Assembly (NCBI GenBank): GCA_016206945.1
Contig: JACQQP010000061.1
Span: 1-5,963, forward strand
Reading direction: 5' to 3'
From: Candidatus Omnitrophota bacterium
GTDB taxonomy: Bacteria > Omnitrophota > Omnitrophia > Omnitrophales > Danuiimicrobiaceae
Length of the DNA: 5,963 nucleotides
Shown here in pieces: positions 1 to 5,963 of this stretch; the stretch's first letter is position 1; every line of letters starts with the position of its first letter. Under the pieces are notes generated by a model. That model was not told where the DNA came from. It ran no database searches and saw only the letters and a list, made by a program, of their open reading frames with translations. The position numbers were made by a program, and so were the translations under genes.

Positions 1-1443
1 CTGTAAAATAGCTTGTTTTAGCGCCTCCCGCTGCGCAAGGATTTCCGCTTTCTGGATAATTTGCGTGGGCGTCAGGTTGGCGCCTTTTTCAAAAAGTTTT
101 TCGACTTCTGCCGGACTCAATTTATTTGCCGACGCCTTGATCGCCGCCACCTCCGCATTGGCTGCAGCAGCCTCCACAGGCATCACAACGTCATCGGCGG
201 CGCCAATCAAATCATCTGCCGCTTGATCCAAACTTCCATATTTTCCCACCGCTGCTTTTCCGGCATCTATCGCATCTTGAGTGGCTGATGAAACGGGTTT
301 CGCTCCGGCTCCTCCGCCAGCCGCTTGACCCGCTTCCGTCCCTGCAGCGCCAGATCCGCCAGCGCCTCCGCTTCCGCCGGTTCCGGGCGCACCGCCACCT
401 CCGCCGCCCCCACCGCGAATCGCGTTACCAACAGCTCCAACTGCTTTCGATACAATACGCCCAACGCCGAGCATTCCCACATCAGAAGCCACGCCCAACG
501 TGACAACAGCCATATCTTTTGAAATGGCATCGGCTGCAGCGCCACGTGCGGTCAGATTTTGATAACGAATTCCCTCCGCAATCTCGCGCTCTTCAGTCGT
601 GAGGTTCGGATTTTGAAGATAAAGATCTGCTGACATAATCATATTGTTGGCAAAAATGCCGCGTTCCCTTTGACGAACAATATCGTCCTGAACTTCGGTA
701 ACCATTTTCCCTGTAAACGTAAAATCGCGCCATGTTCTTGTAGCTGCATCTGCTGTCTCAGCTCGATCCAATCTTTCTTGGACCTGCTCCGGACTTAAAT
801 TTCCCATTTGAAAGGCGCCGTTTCGGATTTGCTGATAAATTTTGTCGCGTTGCTCCTGATGTTTTTGGATGTCTTTCGCTTCTTCTTCGGTAGGTTGCAC
901 AAGCTGGGCGTGTTTATCAACCAATTTATCATATTCAGCCCGCTCTTCAGGCGTCCATCCGCCTTGAGGACCATGGGTCTGATTGAACCGGTCGATATCG
1001 TGCTGCGCATTGTCTCGATCCTTGTCCAATTTTTCCTTATTCAGTTTATCAAGCCTCTTTTCTCGCTCCCGGTCTTCGCGATACTTTTCGTTTTCGATCC
1101 CAGTCAATTTGTCCCTATGCTCTATCTCGGCATCCTCGTGCTTTTTATATCGCTTGTTGATTCTTTCACGCTCACGCTCGGCAGAGTCTTTATAAGATTG
1201 TTCATCGTCACCCTCGCCTAAAAATCCACCGGACGCCTCGCGTTCCCAATCATCAGGAACATAACCGCCGCCACCCGCACCAAAGCTGCCGCCGCGGTTC
1301 AGCCGATCAAGGGCACGATCACTTGCAAGGTCGGGTCCACGGTCCTTAATCTCATCTAAAGTGGCTAAAGCGGGCGAGGAAACCGTCAAGAGAAGGGCAA
1401 AAAATAGAAGTAATGTCGGATGTAGGATCACGTTCGTCTTCAT
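1..1443 (-). CDS. Secreted hypothetical protein, charged coiled-coil and Gly-rich linker (3' end outside window)
   Basis: I do not recognise this protein. An ATG at 1443 opens a frame of 481 codons with no stop before the window edge. Residues 1-27 form a convincing Sec signal peptide: MKTN, a hydrophobic core (LLLFFALLL at 11-19) and a signal peptidase I site ALA|T after residue 27. Then come a Gly-rich patch (51-60, GGSFGAGGGG), a very charged stretch rich in E, R, K and D (~84-157), probably long helix or coiled coil, and helical segments introduced by WTPEE, LSPEQ and LTTEE (163-300). A hydrophobic, small-residue segment follows (~310-343, MAVVTLGVASDVGMLGVGRI...), then a Gly/Ala/Ser-rich low-complexity linker (344-380) and a final Ala-rich helical part (~385-481). 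No cysteine and no enzymatic motif were seen in the visible part. It starts 60 bases after pyrF behind its own possible promoter. Export to periplasm or outside is inferred from the signal peptide; the missing C-terminus may hold the functional domain. Confidence 0.85.
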   Translation of the reverse strand, partial: MKTNVILHPTLLLFFALLLTVSSPALATLDEIKDRGPDLASDRALDRLNRGGSFGAGGGGYVPDDWEREASGGFLGEGDDEQSYKDSAERERERINKRYKKHEDAEIEHRDKLTGIENEKYREDREREKRLDKLNKEKLDKDRDNAQHDIDRFNQTHGPQGGWTPEERAEYDKLVDKHAQLVQPTEEEAKDIQKHQEQRDKIYQQIRNGAFQMGNLSPEQVQERLDRAETADAATRTWRDFTFTGKMVTEVQDDIVRQRERGIFANNMIMSADLYLQNPNLTTEEREIAEGIRYQNLTARGAAADAISKDMAVVTLGVASDVGMLGVGRIVSKAVGAVGNAIRGGGGGGGGAPGTGGSGGAGGSGAAGTEAGQAAGGGAGAKPVSSATQDAIDAGKAAVGKYGSLDQAADDLIGAADDVVMPVEAAAANAEVAAIKASANKLSPAEVEKLFEKGANLTPTQIIQKAEILAQREALKQAILQ

Positions 1444-1460
1444 TTTCGAAATCGACGAGG

Positions 1461-1489
1461 ATTATATACCTTGGAAGAGCGATTTGGAA
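1461..1489 (-). promoter_or_regulatory. Possible sigma70-type promoter for the secreted hypothetical gene
   Basis: On the minus strand a perfect TATAAT (1466-1461) is preceded at 17 bases by TTCCAA (1489-1484), a poor -35 match (3 of 6). Transcription would begin about 10-12 bases before the ATG at 1443, leaving a very short leader in which I see no Shine-Dalgarno sequence. The gap is AT-rich, so chance is possible. Confidence 0.4.
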
Positions 1490-1503
1490 GCAATAAAACT
1501 GCT

Positions 1504-2232
1504 CTAAAGCTCTTCGAAGATACGAGAGGCGGCTTCGCGAGGCTCATCCGCTTGAGTGATCGGCCGGCCAATGACCAGATAATCTGCTCCCAGTCTAAGT
1601 GCTTCTCGAGGAGTCATCACGCGCTCCTGATCCCCGCGCTCAGCCCAAACCGGCCGAATTCCGGGTGTTACAATTAAAAACTTGGGTCCGAATCTAGCCC
1701 GGATTTTCTCAATTTCCCGAGCCGATGCGATCACCCCATCCAAACCTGCTTTTTGAGCCAGTTCTGCATAATGGAGCACGACGTCGACGAGCGGTTTGGG
1801 AATTCCAATCTGCTTCGCGACTTCCTCTTGACTCAAACTCGTAAGGAGCGTCACGCCAATTAACTTTGGCGTTGGAATTTTTAGTTTTCGTGCTTCATCG
1901 GCGGCAGCGACACAAGCTTCCTGCATCATTTGAAGGCCGCCTGGAATATGAACGTTGAACATGAAAACGCCAAGGCGTACGGCTTGTCTTGCGGACTGAG
2001 CTACCGTATTGGGAATATCGTGATACTTTAAATCCAAAAAGACTTCGCCTCCCAAACTTTTAATCGTCTCAACTGCTTTCGGACCGTGGGCGGTAAAAAG
2101 CTCGGTTCCAATTTTGAAAATCGTGATCACATCCTTAAGAGAGCAGACCAGTTTCTTGGCTTGAATCAAATCCGCTGTGTCTAAAGCCACGATGATCCGT
2201 TTTTGAAACGAGCTACCGCCCGCCTTTTTCAT
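1504..2232 (-). CDS. pyrF: Orotidine 5'-phosphate decarboxylase
   Basis: PyrF catalyses the last step of UMP synthesis, decarboxylating OMP. The 242-residue TIM-barrel protein is the normal length for the bacterial family 1 type. Motifs seen: VALD (15-18), FKIG (39-42), the catalytic D67-x-K69-x-x-D72 array in FLDLKYHDIPNTV, VTPGIRP (188-194) and the phosphate-binding VIGRPIT (220-226). The loop usually read as VHA(S/A)GG is VHIPGG here (94-99), a mild variation. I prefer the ATG at 2232 because GGTGA, complementary to the 16S tail, lies 5 bases upstream. A GTG at 2241 would add three residues (MSR) and overlap the pyrD stop as GTGA, and cannot be excluded. It is the fourth consecutive pyr gene and almost certainly cotranscribed. 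No pyrE follows it and no clear terminator is visible after its TAG. Confidence 0.96.
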   Translation of the reverse strand: MKKAGGSSFQKRIIVALDTADLIQAKKLVCSLKDVITIFKIGTELFTAHGPKAVETIKSLGGEVFLDLKYHDIPNTVAQSARQAVRLGVFMFNVHIPGGLQMMQEACVAAADEARKLKIPTPKLIGVTLLTSLSQEEVAKQIGIPKPLVDVVLHYAELAQKAGLDGVIASAREIEKIRARFGPKFLIVTPGIRPVWAERGDQERVMTPREALRLGADYLVIGRPITQADEPREAASRIFEEL

Positions 2233-2237
2233 TCGAC

Positions 2238-2242
2238 TCACC
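2238..2242 (-). promoter_or_regulatory. Ribosome binding site deciding the pyrF start
   Basis: GGTGA, matching the 3' part of the canonical AGGAGGTGA, spans the pyrD stop codon and is 5 bases from the ATG at 2232. This favours 2232 over the overlapping GTG at 2241. Confidence 0.5.
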
Positions 2243-3188
2243 CCGCCGGAACCGATCGATCCTCGGAGGCTTCCTTGATTCGAAGCGATCCGCGGACTTC
2301 ATTGACCGAAGCGTAACCCTTGCGCTTCATATAACCTTCAATTCCTCCTAAAATTTCCATTGTCGCTTTCGGATTTACAAAGTTTGCCGTTCCCACCGCA
2401 ATCAAATGCGCGCCCGCAATCAAAAATTCAAGCGCATCTTGAGCCGTCATGATGCCGCCCATCGCCATTACCGGAATGTCGAATTCACATTTCACTTCAT
2501 GAAGATAACGAAGCGCAATGGGTCTGATGGCAGGACCGCTTAAGCCCCCAAACACATTCGCAAGCTGGGGTCTACATTTTTCGACATCGACCGCCATTCC
2601 GCGGATCGTATTGATCAAACTTAAAGCATCACTGCCCGCCTTGATCGCGGCCTCAGCCACTCCTAAGAAATCGTGCGCCTCAGGCGAAAGCTTCGTAAAA
2701 AAAGGAAGCTTGGTCGTATCCTTCACTGCTTTCACCACCTCATAGGTCAGTTCGGGCTTGGCGCAAAATTCAAGTCCCTTCTTTACATTCGGACATGAAA
2801 TATTGAGCTCAAGTGCACTCACGCTCTTTTCCCGATCGAGCTTCTTGGCAAGAGCCACAAAATCCTCAATACTTTCGCCTGCAATATTGACAATCAAATG
2901 CGTCTTGATTTTCTTGAAATAAGGAATCTTGTTTTCAATAAAATCATCGATTCCTTTATTCTGAAGCCCAATCGAATTCAGCATCCCGCTCGGCGTTTCA
3001 AAAATCCGAGGCATTTGGTTCCCCTTGCGGGGCTTTGGCGTTACCGTTTTAGTAACGATGGCGCCTAATCTTTCATAATTGAGGTAACGCGCATATTCAT
3101 CCTTCGAACCAAATGTTCCGGAAGCAACCGTGACGGGATTTTTAAAGATAAGTGTTCCAATTTTCGTAGTAAGATCAACTTTTGCCAC
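2238..3188 (-). CDS. pyrD: Dihydroorotate dehydrogenase, class 1B catalytic subunit
   Basis: PyrD oxidises dihydroorotate to orotate on FMN in the cytoplasm; with PyrK next door it should form the heterotetrameric type B enzyme that uses NAD+. The protein is 316 residues with the start taken at the GTG at 3188 (MAKVDLTTKIG), which overlaps the pyrK TAG as TAGTG. A GGAG sits 8 bases upstream, and homology begins a few residues in; the longer open frame to 3266 only reads the pyrK end out of frame. Seen in sequence: NPVTVASGTFG (17-27), TKTVT with K47, NSIGLQN (71-77), NISCPN (129-134) whose Cys132 is the catalytic base expected of class 1B enzymes, TKLSP with K166, FMN-binding GGLSGPAIRPIALRYLHEV (214-232), GGI (244-246) and VGTANF (265-270). 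The last ~14 residues (after GSLRI) extend past where relatives commonly end. The 3' end lies 5 bases before the preferred pyrF ATG. Confidence 0.97.
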   Translation of the reverse strand: MAKVDLTTKIGTLIFKNPVTVASGTFGSKDEYARYLNYERLGAIVTKTVTPKPRKGNQMPRIFETPSGMLNSIGLQNKGIDDFIENKIPYFKKIKTHLIVNIAGESIEDFVALAKKLDREKSVSALELNISCPNVKKGLEFCAKPELTYEVVKAVKDTTKLPFFTKLSPEAHDFLGVAEAAIKAGSDALSLINTIRGMAVDVEKCRPQLANVFGGLSGPAIRPIALRYLHEVKCEFDIPVMAMGGIMTAQDALEFLIAGAHLIAVGTANFVNPKATMEILGGIEGYMKRKGYASVNEVRGSLRIKEASEDRSVPAG

Positions 3189-3985
3189 TAGACCAACTCC
3201 GCAAATGAGAAGACGGGACCCTCCACACAACTTGTCTTGAAGCCTTCGCGAGTTTCCACCACACATCCCAAACAGGCGCCCACACCGCAGGCCATACGCT
3301 CGTCAATAGAAGCTTCTCCTTCAACACCAAATTCTTCCGCCAGCTTCATCACAGCGTCCATCATCGCATTCGGCCCGCAGGTTTGAATAAACAGCGAGTT
3401 TGGGTGTTCATTTTCAAGTAGCTCATGAAGCAATACGGTTACGAATCCCTTCCGGCCATAGGAGCCGTCGTTGGTGGAATACAAAATTTCTCCCTTTACT
3501 TTGGTAAGTTCCCGCCGAGGCAGAACTTCGCTTTTAGATTTGCAACCAATCAGAAGTACAAGGCCCTCCTTCTCTCTCCCCCTGCTTTCGCGTGGGGAGG
3601 TAAGGTGGGGGGCAGTTTCGGCAAGAAAGATCAGGGGTGGAACGCCAACGCCTCCCGCAACGAGAATTCTTTTTTTCCCGTTTAACTTTTGTGTGAACGG
3701 TTTCCCGAGCGGACCTAAAGCTTTCAAGGCATGGCCGCGTCGCTTCTCAGCAAGAAGCGCAGTTCCCCGGCCCAGAATCTCGTAAAGGATTTCGATTTTC
3801 TTTCCACCAACCCGATAATAACTAAATGGTCTTCTCAAAAGAAGCCCTTCGTGATTCTCCATTTGAATATTGAGAAACTGCCCTGGTTTCACTTTTTGAG
3901 AAAGGTGCTTCGAAGCAAAAACGAGCTTGTAGTATTCGGCGTTTACCTTTTTATTCTCAATGATAGTTACGGATTCATCGTACAT
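3188..3985 (-). CDS. pyrK: Dihydroorotate dehydrogenase B, electron-transfer (NAD+, FAD, 2Fe-2S) subunit
   Basis: PyrK carries electrons from the FMN of PyrD through a 2Fe-2S cluster and FAD to NAD+. The predicted protein is 265 residues, close to the usual ~255-260. An FAD-binding RRPFSY motif is at 51-56, the NAD-domain glycine motif GGVGVPP at 111-117, QTCGP at 201-205, and the cluster cysteines are C233, C238, C241 and C253 (C-x4-C-x2-C-x11-C), all present. I chose the ATG at 3985 (MYDESVTIIENKK) because homology to the N-terminal beta barrel begins there. The frame is open further upstream to a TTG at 4072, but that extension translates only the junction repeat. The start has only a weak AGGG-type ribosome site 7 bases upstream. 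Residues ~126-140, between the NAD-binding loop and the next beta strand (LVLLIG), are rich in P, R, S and E and make this loop about 10 residues longer than in remembered homologues; a short repeat encodes them. The stop codon overlaps the pyrD start by one base. Confidence 0.95.
   Translation of the reverse strand: MYDESVTIIENKKVNAEYYKLVFASKHLSQKVKPGQFLNIQMENHEGLLLRRPFSYYRVGGKKIEILYEILGRGTALLAEKRRGHALKALGPLGKPFTQKLNGKKRILVAGGVGVPPLIFLAETAPHLTSPRESRGREKEGLVLLIGCKSKSEVLPRRELTKVKGEILYSTNDGSYGRKGFVTVLLHELLENEHPNSLFIQTCGPNAMMDAVMKLAEEFGVEGEASIDERMACGVGACLGCVVETREGFKTSCVEGPVFSFAELV
3197..3200 (-). promoter_or_regulatory. Ribosome binding site deciding the pyrD start
   Basis: GGAG within the end of pyrK lies 8 bases upstream of the GTG at 3188. 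It supports the GTG overlapping the pyrK stop as the true start, and suggests translational coupling of the two subunits. Confidence 0.6.
3566..3610. repeat. Short repeat-like insert within pyrK
   Basis: A pyrimidine-rich run (ctcct...ctctccccc) is followed by a purine-rich run (tggggaggtaaggtgggg); ctcccc (3576-3581) and ggggag (3594-3599) pair around a 12-base loop, with weaker pairing outside. On the coding strand it reads PHLTSPRESRGREKE, similar to the 'HLTSP...RGR' or 'PHPNPLPRERG' peptides that come from common dispersed repeats. It coincides with the extra loop in the PyrK NAD domain. Boundaries are approximate; the alternative is an ordinary, variable surface loop. Confidence 0.55.
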
Positions 3986-3989
3986 ACAA

Positions 3990-5963
3990 TTACCCTGACC
4001 CAGATTGCTTCGTCGCTTCGCTCCTCGCAATGACGTCATTGCGAGGCAGGGAGCCACGCGAGGGCGAAGCAATCTCCTTGCTCTGATACTCCTGAAGTGC
4101 CCTTACGGACATTCCCTTTTTCTTAAACGATTGAATCGCCGCAAGCACTGCCTGCGCTGCATTGATCGTGGTAATGCATGGAATCCGAAAAGAAACCGCA
4201 AGCGAGCGAATCTTCGCTTCATCGAGCATCGGCCCTTTTCCTGTAGGCGTGTTAATGATGAGATCAATTTCACCCGCACGAATTTTATCGCCAATATGGG
4301 GATGTCCCTCGATCAGCTTGTTGACGATTTCAGCTTTGATTCCGTGCTGTTCCAAACGAGCGGCCGTTCCCTTTGTGGATACGATGTGATACCCCAATTC
4401 CGAAAGCCCTTTGGCCACTCGCACCACTTTCTCCTTGTCTTGATCCTTGACGCTTAAGAATACATTGCCGGATGGCGGAATATCGGAATAAGCCGCTTGT
4501 TGAGATTTGTAAAAGGCAAGCCCAAAATCCTCATCCATTCCCATCACTTCCCCCGTCGATTTCATCTCGGGCGAAAGAATAATATCGACTCCTGGAAATT
4601 TAACGAATGGGAAAACAGATTCCTTAATCGAAAAATAGTTCGGCACGAATTCTTTTGTAAACCCTAATTCCTTCAAGGTTTTCCCCACCATCACTTTTGC
4701 GGCAAGCTTGGCGAGTGGGACACCGATCGCTTTACTCACAAAGGGCACGGTCCGCGAAGCGCGGGGGTTGACTTCAAGACAATAAACCTCTCCTCCCTTG
4801 ATCGCGTACTGAACGTTCATGAGCCCGATGATCTTCAACGCTTTGGCAAGCTGTTTGGTTTTGTCCACGAGTTCCGAAACTAACTTATCGGAAAGCGAAA
4901 AAGGCGGAAGCGACATGGCTGCATCCCCTGAATGAACTCCCGCTTCTTCGATGTGTTCTAAAACTCCGCCCACGACAAAATCATGCCCATCTCCAATGAG
5001 ATCCACGTCAACTTCAATGGCATCTTCCAAAAACTTATCAATGAGAACAGGATTTTGATCGCTCGCTTCAACCGCTTGCCTGATATATTTTTTTAACTGC
5101 TCTTGATCATAGACGATTTCCATGGCGCGGCCACCCAACACATAAGACGGCCGAATCAAAACGGGATATCCAATGTTCTGAGCACTTCGATAAGCTTCCT
5201 CAACCGTTAAAGCAATGTCGCTTGTTGGCTGTTTCAAATCAATCTGGTGGAGCAGTTCCCTAAATTTCTTCCGGTCCTCGGCAATGTCAATGGAGCGCGC
5301 TGGAGTCCCCAAAATCTTGAGGCCGGCACGCTCAAGTCCTTGGGACAAATTAAGGGGGGTCTGTCCTCCGAGTTGGACAATGACACCCATCGGTTTTTCT
5401 CGATCCGCAATATTTAAAACATCTTCCAAGGTAAGCGGCTCAAAGAAAAGTTTGTCCGAAGTGTCGTAATCTGTGCTCACAGTTTCAGGATTGGAATTCA
5501 CCATAATGGTCTCATAACCCAATTCCTTGAGCGCGAAGGCAGCGTGGACACAGCAGTAATCAAACTCAATTCCCTGGCCAATTCGATTAGGACCTCCGCC
5601 TAAGATCATCACTTTTTTCTTGTCGCTTGGAATCGTTTCATCTTCCTCCTCATAAGTGGAGTAAAAATACGGCGTATAAGCCTTAAATTCGGCCGCGCAC
5701 GTGTCCACAAGCTTAAAAACAGATTCGATCCCTGCTTCTTTCCTGAGCTTACGCACACTTAATTCGTCCATTCCAAAACAAAAAGCAAGTTGTGCGTCAG
5801 AAAAACCAAACTGCTTCGCTTTTCTGACCAACCTCTTCCCCTCTTCAACGGCACCAGGTACGGCCGGCCTGCCTGCCGGCAAGGCAGGGACAGGTTCTCC
5901 ATCTTTTTTTCTGTGAACCTGTCCCGTAACGTACCTGGTACCGTGATGCAACAATTCCTCCTC
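3990..5963 (-). CDS. carB: Carbamoyl-phosphate synthase large subunit, C-terminal part (5' end outside window)
   Basis: This is the ATP-dependent large subunit that makes carbamoyl phosphate for pyrimidine and arginine synthesis, normally with CarA supplying ammonia. The frame is open to the window edge, leaving 657 codons of a protein usually near 1070 residues. Counting from the edge: oligomerisation region ~1-110 (LVDTCAAEF at 85-93); second-half carbamoyl-phosphate domain with GGGPNRIGQGIEFDY (122-136) and NSNPETVSTDYDTSD (156-170); ATP-grasp with RPSYVLGGRAMEIVYD (271-286), EHIEEAGVHSGD (336-347) and metal-binding LEVNPRASR (E397, N399); MGS-like allosteric domain from ~500, with the TKGTA phosphate loop (530-534). 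All these motifs look intact. Two oddities: residues ~8-38 are extra and are encoded by a palindromic repeat, and the last ~28 residues (from about 630, after RALQEYQSK) are encoded by a second repeat. Stop TAA lies 4 bases before the pyrK ATG. The family assignment is certain; the insertion boundaries are inferred from remembered homologues. Confidence 0.97.
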   Translation of the reverse strand, partial: EEELLHHGTRYVTGQVHRKKDGEPVPALPAGRPAVPGAVEEGKRLVRKAKQFGFSDAQLAFCFGMDELSVRKLRKEAGIESVFKLVDTCAAEFKAYTPYFYSTYEEEDETIPSDKKKVMILGGGPNRIGQGIEFDYCCVHAAFALKELGYETIMVNSNPETVSTDYDTSDKLFFEPLTLEDVLNIADREKPMGVIVQLGGQTPLNLSQGLERAGLKILGTPARSIDIAEDRKKFRELLHQIDLKQPTSDIALTVEEAYRSAQNIGYPVLIRPSYVLGGRAMEIVYDQEQLKKYIRQAVEASDQNPVLIDKFLEDAIEVDVDLIGDGHDFVVGGVLEHIEEAGVHSGDAAMSLPPFSLSDKLVSELVDKTKQLAKALKIIGLMNVQYAIKGGEVYCLEVNPRASRTVPFVSKAIGVPLAKLAAKVMVGKTLKELGFTKEFVPNYFSIKESVFPFVKFPGVDIILSPEMKSTGEVMGMDEDFGLAFYKSQQAAYSDIPPSGNVFLSVKDQDKEKVVRVAKGLSELGYHIVSTKGTAARLEQHGIKAEIVNKLIEGHPHIGDKIRAGEIDLIINTPTGKGPMLDEAKIRSLAVSFRIPCITTINAAQAVLAAIQSFKKKGMSVRALQEYQSKEIASPSRGSLPRNDVIARSEATKQSGSG
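4002..4075. repeat. Palindromic repeat at the carB-pyrK junction
   Basis: A perfect 24-bp palindrome (4023-4046, half-site cctcgcaatgac) lies at the centre, flanked by perfect 11-bp inverted arms agattgcttcg (4002-4012) and cgaagcaatct (4065-4075). In one frame it reads as VIARSEATKQS, in another as SLRGAKRRSNL, peptides I recall from spurious or extended proteins in many unrelated bacterial genomes that carry this kind of dispersed palindrome. Here it encodes most of the last 28 residues of CarB and ends 16 bases before the pyrK start. Confidence 0.85.
4074..4079 (-). promoter_or_regulatory. Displaced Shine-Dalgarno (AAGGAG) upstream of pyrK
   Basis: A perfect AAGGAG ends the normal carB coding region exactly where the junction repeat begins, 88 bases before the pyrK ATG. 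It is well placed to have been the original pyrK ribosome site before the repeat arrived. If the repeat folds as a hairpin in mRNA, the site would be brought near to the start codon. Its present activity is inference. Confidence 0.35.
5849..5943. repeat. Palindromic repeat element inserted in frame in carB
   Basis: The outer arms 5849-5862 and 5930-5943 are inverted repeats matching at 13 of 14 positions, and the single difference becomes a G-U pair in the carB transcript. Inner arms 5887-5897 and 5915-5925 are a perfect 11-bp inverted repeat (gggacaggttc / gaacctgtccc) around a T-rich 17-base loop. On one side, 5863-5888, lies a GC-rich patch with its own small hairpin (cctgcc / ggcagg). The whole behaves like a REP- or MITE-type element. 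It is translated as about 31 extra residues of CarB. Whether it is dispersed in the genome cannot be seen from a single copy. Confidence 0.8.

Noticed and set aside
267..545. Minus-strand 92-codon frame.
   Set aside because: It overlaps, in another frame, the Gly-rich part of the secreted protein, whose frame has a signal peptide and runs unbroken for 481 codons.
808..1221. Plus-strand 137-codon frame encoding a very hydrophobic, membrane-like protein.
   Set aside because: It is the antisense of the E/K/R/D-rich part of the secreted protein; reversed codons for charged residues yield F, L and S. No ribosome site or family resemblance.
3018..3040. cccc-ttgc-gggg hairpin resembling a terminator stem.
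   Set aside because: It lies in the conserved TPKPRKGN coding segment of pyrD and has no T-run.
3986..4072. N-terminal extension of PyrK by 29 residues from a TTG at 4072.
   Set aside because: The extension consists only of repeat-encoded sequence within the end of carB, and AAGGAG is a single base from that TTG, too close to serve it.
5849..5943. The palindrome with its T-rich loop as an intrinsic terminator or attenuator of the operon.
   Set aside because: The T-run (an A-run in the mRNA) is in the loop rather than after the stem, and the sequence is inside an open coding frame.
5952..5963. GAGGAGGAA followed by TTG, looking like a strong ribosome site and start for a separate C-terminal carB gene.
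   Set aside because: The same bases are in frame and read EEELL, which matches the LEE-type sequence at this place in CarB; the frame is open to the edge, so the gene most simply continues upstream. A split carB would normally begin near the GGGPNRIGQG motif.

Overview
This window is the distal part of a bacterial pyrimidine-biosynthesis operon followed by a gene for a secreted protein of unknown function. Every gene reads on the minus strand, so the order of transcription is from high to low coordinates: carB (5' end cut by the window edge) - pyrK - pyrD - pyrF - secreted hypothetical protein (3' end cut by the other edge). The order carB-pyrK-pyrD-pyrF matches the Bacillus-type pyr operon. 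The presence of PyrK with a class 1B PyrD points to an NAD-linked dihydroorotate dehydrogenase, typical of anaerobes and Firmicutes-like lineages.

Region by region: 5963-3990 is the C-terminal two thirds of carbamoyl-phosphate synthase large subunit. 3985-3188 is pyrK and 3188-2238 is pyrD; they share one base (TAGTG). 2232-1504 is pyrF, which starts within a few bases of the pyrD stop. A 60-base gap (1444-1503) holds a TATAAT-like promoter element. From 1443 to base 1 runs a 481-codon open frame with a clear signal peptide, a highly charged middle and a glycine-rich linker. There is no stretch of 300 bases without a gene.

The unusual feature is the load of small repeat-like or palindromic elements inside the pyr genes. 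A ~95-bp element with two nested inverted repeats (5849-5943) is read in frame through the oligomerisation region of CarB. A ~74-bp element with a perfect 24-bp central palindrome (4002-4075) sits on the carB-pyrK junction; it gives CarB a ~28-residue extra tail and separates a good Shine-Dalgarno sequence from the pyrK start. A shorter pyrimidine-rich/purine-rich element (about 3566-3610) adds residues to the PyrK NAD domain. All three leave the frames open and the catalytic motifs intact. This resembles the behaviour of Rickettsia palindromic elements, although the families look different.

The organism cannot be named from this window. Moderate GC, dense dispersed palindromes of the type that translates as 'ARSEATKQS', a type 1B PyrD and an Sec-exported charged protein would suit an uncultured diderm candidate phylum (for example Omnitrophota-like) or a related lineage. 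That is a guess from memory of similar repeats, not a demonstration.

Functionally, CarB makes carbamoyl phosphate, PyrD with PyrK oxidises dihydroorotate to orotate with electrons passed to NAD, and PyrF decarboxylates OMP to UMP. The expected next gene pyrE does not follow pyrF here.
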